Origin: Paracoccaceae bacterium
GTDB taxonomy: Bacteria; Pseudomonadota; Alphaproteobacteria; Rhodobacterales; Rhodobacteraceae
Direction of reading: 5' to 3'
Assembly: GCA_016124615.1 (NCBI GenBank)
Contig: WGNF01000009.1
Span: 1 to 34,384 of the forward strand
DNA: 34,384 nucleotides
The translations under genes and the position numbers were made by a program. This document shows positions 32,715-34,384 of the stretch, piece by piece. How positions within the stretch are numbered: the first letter of the stretch is position 1; the number at the start of each line of letters is the position of its first letter. Below the pieces are notes generated by a model. The model worked only from the letters and a program-made list of their open reading frames with translations, made no database searches and had not been told where the DNA came from.

Positions 32715-33605
32715 ATGGAATGGCGAACCCTGCCACCGTTAAGCGCGCTGCGCGCGTTCGCGGCCTTTGCCCAGACCGGTTCGGTGGTGGACGCCGGCAC
32801 GCGATTGAACGTGTCGCATGCCGCGATCAGCCAGCAGCTGCGCGCGCTGGAAGCACATCTGGGGCTGGCGCTCTTCGACCGCTCCGGCCGCGCGCTGGTT
32901 CTGACGGTCGAGGGGCAGCGGCTGGCCGAGGCGGTAATGGCAGGGTTCGAGACCATTGGGCGGGTGGTGGCGCAACTGACCAGCGACGATGCCGATCGGC
33001 CGCTGCGGATCACGACGACCGCCTCTTTCGCGTCGGGCTGGCTGATGCCGCGTCTGGGCGATTTCCGGCAGCGGCATCCGGGGATCAGCCTGTCCATCGA
33101 CCCCTCGCCCGACGTGCTGGATCTGGCGCTGGGCGGGATCGACGTGGCGTTGCGCTATGGCCGGGGCGATTGGCCGGGGGTGGTGTCGCGGCTTTTGGTC
33201 TCGACGCCGGTGGTGGTGGTCGCCTCGCCAAAGCTGGTAGGGACGGGGCCGATCGCCACTGTCGCAGAGCTTGCCGACTACCCCTGGCTGCAAGAGATCG
33301 GCACCACCGAGGCCACCGCGTTTTTGCAGCGCAACGGCGTGACGCGGGGGATGCGCAAGGGGCTGACCTCGTTGCCCGGCAACCTGATGATTGACGCGGC
33401 ACGAGACGGCCAGGGCGTCGCGACGCTGGCGCGGGCGTTCATCGAGGCGGATATCGCGGCGGGGCGGCTGCGGGTGCTGTTCGCCGATGACGCGCGCGAC
33501 GGGTATTTTCTGGTAACCCCGCCGGGCGTACTGCGGCCCGCGGCCAAGGCTTTCGCCAACTGGGTCGCGCGGCAGGCAGAGCCGCGGGCGATGCCCGAAA
33601 GTTGA
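32715..33605 (+). CDS. LysR-family regulator (GcvA-like)
   Basis: A 296-aa LysR-type regulator. The N-terminal winged helix-turn-helix (about 6-64) has LSALRAFAAFAQTGSVVDAG and NVSHAAISQQLRALEAHLGLALFDRSG, typical of the GcvA branch. The effector domain follows (RPLRITTTASFASGWLMPRL, VDVALRYGRGDWPGV-like segment), with a C-terminal FANWV segment. The target gene is unclear; the divergent neighbour is the 53-aa ORF at 32452. Its stop codon lies inside an FNR box (33602-33615). The ATG at 32715 gives the normal family start MEWRTLPPLSALRAF. Confidence 0.93.
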   Translation: MEWRTLPPLSALRAFAAFAQTGSVVDAGTRLNVSHAAISQQLRALEAHLGLALFDRSGRALVLTVEGQRLAEAVMAGFETIGRVVAQLTSDDADRPLRITTTASFASGWLMPRLGDFRQRHPGISLSIDPSPDVLDLALGGIDVALRYGRGDWPGVVSRLLVSTPVVVVASPKLVGTGPIATVAELADYPWLQEIGTTEATAFLQRNGVTRGMRKGLTSLPGNLMIDAARDGQGVATLARAFIEADIAAGRLRVLFADDARDGYFLVTPPGVLRPAAKAFANWVARQAEPRAMPES

Positions 33606-33615
33606 CCCAAATCAA
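33602..33615 (+). promoter_or_regulatory. Orphan FNR box overlapping the LysR stop codon
   Basis: TTGAC-CCAA-ATCAA is a perfect FNR box. The following bases extend it to ATCAAGGCGGC, identical to the hemN-side box and one base off the ccoN box, which suggests plus-strand orientation. No protein gene lies within its reach on that strand. Confidence 0.7.
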
Positions 33616-33648
33616 GGCGGCTCGCACCGAAAGCGGAATAGATGGCGG

Positions 33649-33727
33649 CACCCCTTCGCAAGAGGGGGCTGGCATCGGTTCCCCGTCCTGTTCGCGCGTT
33701 TCCTCGGGGGGCCGGTGCCTATTCCTT
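33649..33727 (+). ncRNA. Candidate FnrL-dependent small RNA
   Basis: Prediction only. A class II FNR promoter from the box at 33602 would start near 33649 with AATAGAT as -10. A transcript of roughly 75-80 bases would end at the hairpin 33671-33719. An extra small stem CCCCT/AGGGG lies at its 5' end (about 33652-33668). No homologue is recognised. Confidence 0.3.
33671..33727 (+). terminator. Terminator after the LysR gene or the candidate small RNA
   Basis: GGCATCGGTTCCCC (33671-33684) pairs with GGGGGGCCGGTGCC (33706-33719) over 14 bp with three G-U pairs and a 21-base loop. It is followed by the pyrimidine-rich TATTCCTTTCC on the plus strand. Confidence 0.65.
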
Positions 33728-33733
33728 TCCGCC

Positions 33734-34384
33734 TCAGCCCATCGACGGGGTGCCGCCGCGCTCGCGGATACGGCGCGCGTCGCGCTTGCCGACCCAGATC
33801 GCCAGTGTCGCCCAGCTGGCGATGTAGACAAGACCGGCCCCCAGAACCAGATAGCCCGGCATCGGCCCGATATTCGCGCGTTGCACGAACTCTGCCCAGC
33901 TTCCCAGCGGGGTCGGATGCACGATCAGCTTGCCGACATAGGCAAGCGTCTGGATCAGCAGGATCCAGAGGTAGTTCGAACGCACCCGCCGGGCGATCGC
34001 GACCAGATAGCTGACGTGATAGACCGGGTTGCGGTAGTCCTCGGCCAGCTGGCTTTGCCAGTCGAGTTCTGTGTGCAGATCGCCGTCGATCAGCATCGGC
34101 ACGAAAAAATGCGTCTCCAGCCAGCGCGAGCGGGTCCGCCAGACGCTGAAATAGCGATAGCGGCGCGCCTCCAGCGCGAGGAACAGCATGATCAGGATGC
34201 CGACCAGCAGCAGCGGCAGCGGCGAGGCGTTGGGGTTCGAATAGGTGATCGACAGCGCCACGCCGAGCGTGACGACTGACCAGTTGGTGGTGGTGTCCAG
34301 CCGGGTGCGCCAGACCGTGCTGCGGTAAACCTCGCCGCGGTAAAGATGCGCGAGCGCACCGATTTCGGCTGCCGAGAATTCAGA
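33734..34384 (-). CDS. DUF2270 membrane protein (5' end outside window)
   Basis: The frame stays open to the right edge of the window, so the start is missing. The visible 216 residues begin SEFSAAEIGALAHLYRGEVY and contain RSTVWRTRLDTTTNWSVVTLG, the hallmark of DUF2270, followed by helices LPLLLVGILIMLFLALEARRYRYF, then WILLIQTLAYVGKLIVH and PGYLVLGAGLVYIASWATLAIWVGK. This is a small inner-membrane protein family of unknown function. The protein ends with a basic and Gly-rich tail (KRDARRIRERGGTPSMG). The GTG at 34261 is internal, not the start, because family similarity continues upstream of it. Confidence 0.88.
   Translation of the reverse strand, partial: SEFSAAEIGALAHLYRGEVYRSTVWRTRLDTTTNWSVVTLGVALSITYSNPNASPLPLLLVGILIMLFLALEARRYRYFSVWRTRSRWLETHFFVPMLIDGDLHTELDWQSQLAEDYRNPVYHVSYLVAIARRVRSNYLWILLIQTLAYVGKLIVHPTPLGSWAEFVQRANIGPMPGYLVLGAGLVYIASWATLAIWVGKRDARRIRERGGTPSMG

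Noticed and set aside
33602..34279. A 225-residue open frame on the plus strand at the right end
   Set aside because: It is antisense to the DUF2270 gene, begins inside the FNR box and has a His/Arg/Asp/Gln-rich shadow composition.

Overview
The window is GC-rich chromosomal DNA from an alphaproteobacterium, almost certainly of the Rhodobacterales (Rhodobacter/Paracoccus-like). The main evidence is the hemN-fnrL-universal stress-ccoNOQP cluster with FNR boxes, a TrcR-type DUF1013 regulator, COQ9, a membrane-anchored c-type cytochrome and a small bacterial SRP RNA. Genes are densely packed on both strands. I see no tRNA, rRNA, insertion sequence, integrase or CRISPR array. Both ends cut through genes: mscL on the left and a DUF2270 membrane protein on the right.

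Layout. 1-5.4 kb: mscL (3' part), alanine dehydrogenase with a divergent Lrp-type regulator, polyphosphate kinase 2, a 300-bp intergenic stretch rich in nested inverted repeats, an OsmC-like protein, a cupin and ribosomal protein S21. 4.7-8.5 kb: COQ9 overlapping a quinone-oxidoreductase-like MDR protein, a SpoIIAA-like protein, a secreted RNase T2 and the cell-cycle regulator TrcR. 8.7-9.2 kb: a visibly AT-richer orphan gene with a PD-(D/E)xK-like motif, the best candidate for recent transfer. 9.3-13.3 kb: the recR-ybaB-dnaX block on the minus strand, a small tyrosine-phosphatase-like protein, a small exported EF-hand-like protein and the SRP RNA gene ffs. 13.4-19.8 kb: a degenerate M24-family protein, a CpdB-like nucleotidase without a signal peptide, NudC, an SRPBCC protein, prephenate dehydratase and a membrane-anchored cytochrome c. 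19.9-25.7 kb: a yejABEF-type peptide ABC importer. 25.6-32.4 kb: the oxygen-response module hemN, fnrL, a tandem universal stress protein and ccoNOQP. 32.4-34.4 kb: a 53-aa ORF, a LysR regulator and DUF2270.

How the parts fit. FnrL is a [4Fe-4S] oxygen sensor. Perfect TTGAY-N4-RTCAA boxes lie between hemN and fnrL (one) and between the stress gene and ccoN (two). Their spacing fits activation of anaerobic heme synthesis, of the stress protein and of the high-affinity cbb3 oxidase. The membrane-anchored cytochrome c at 19.3 kb is of the type that carries electrons from bc1 to such oxidases.

The most interesting unexplained signal is a fourth perfect FNR box that overlaps the stop codon of the LysR gene (33602-33615). 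It shares the extended ATCAAGGCGGC half with the hemN box. It has no protein gene downstream on its strand, but a strong hairpin terminator follows about 60 bases later, so it may drive a small FnrL-controlled RNA. Other points worth a second look are the nested repeats at 3181-3268, the 11-bp phased repeats before ppk2, a possibly leaderless hemN mRNA, and the absence of ccoGHIS after ccoP.
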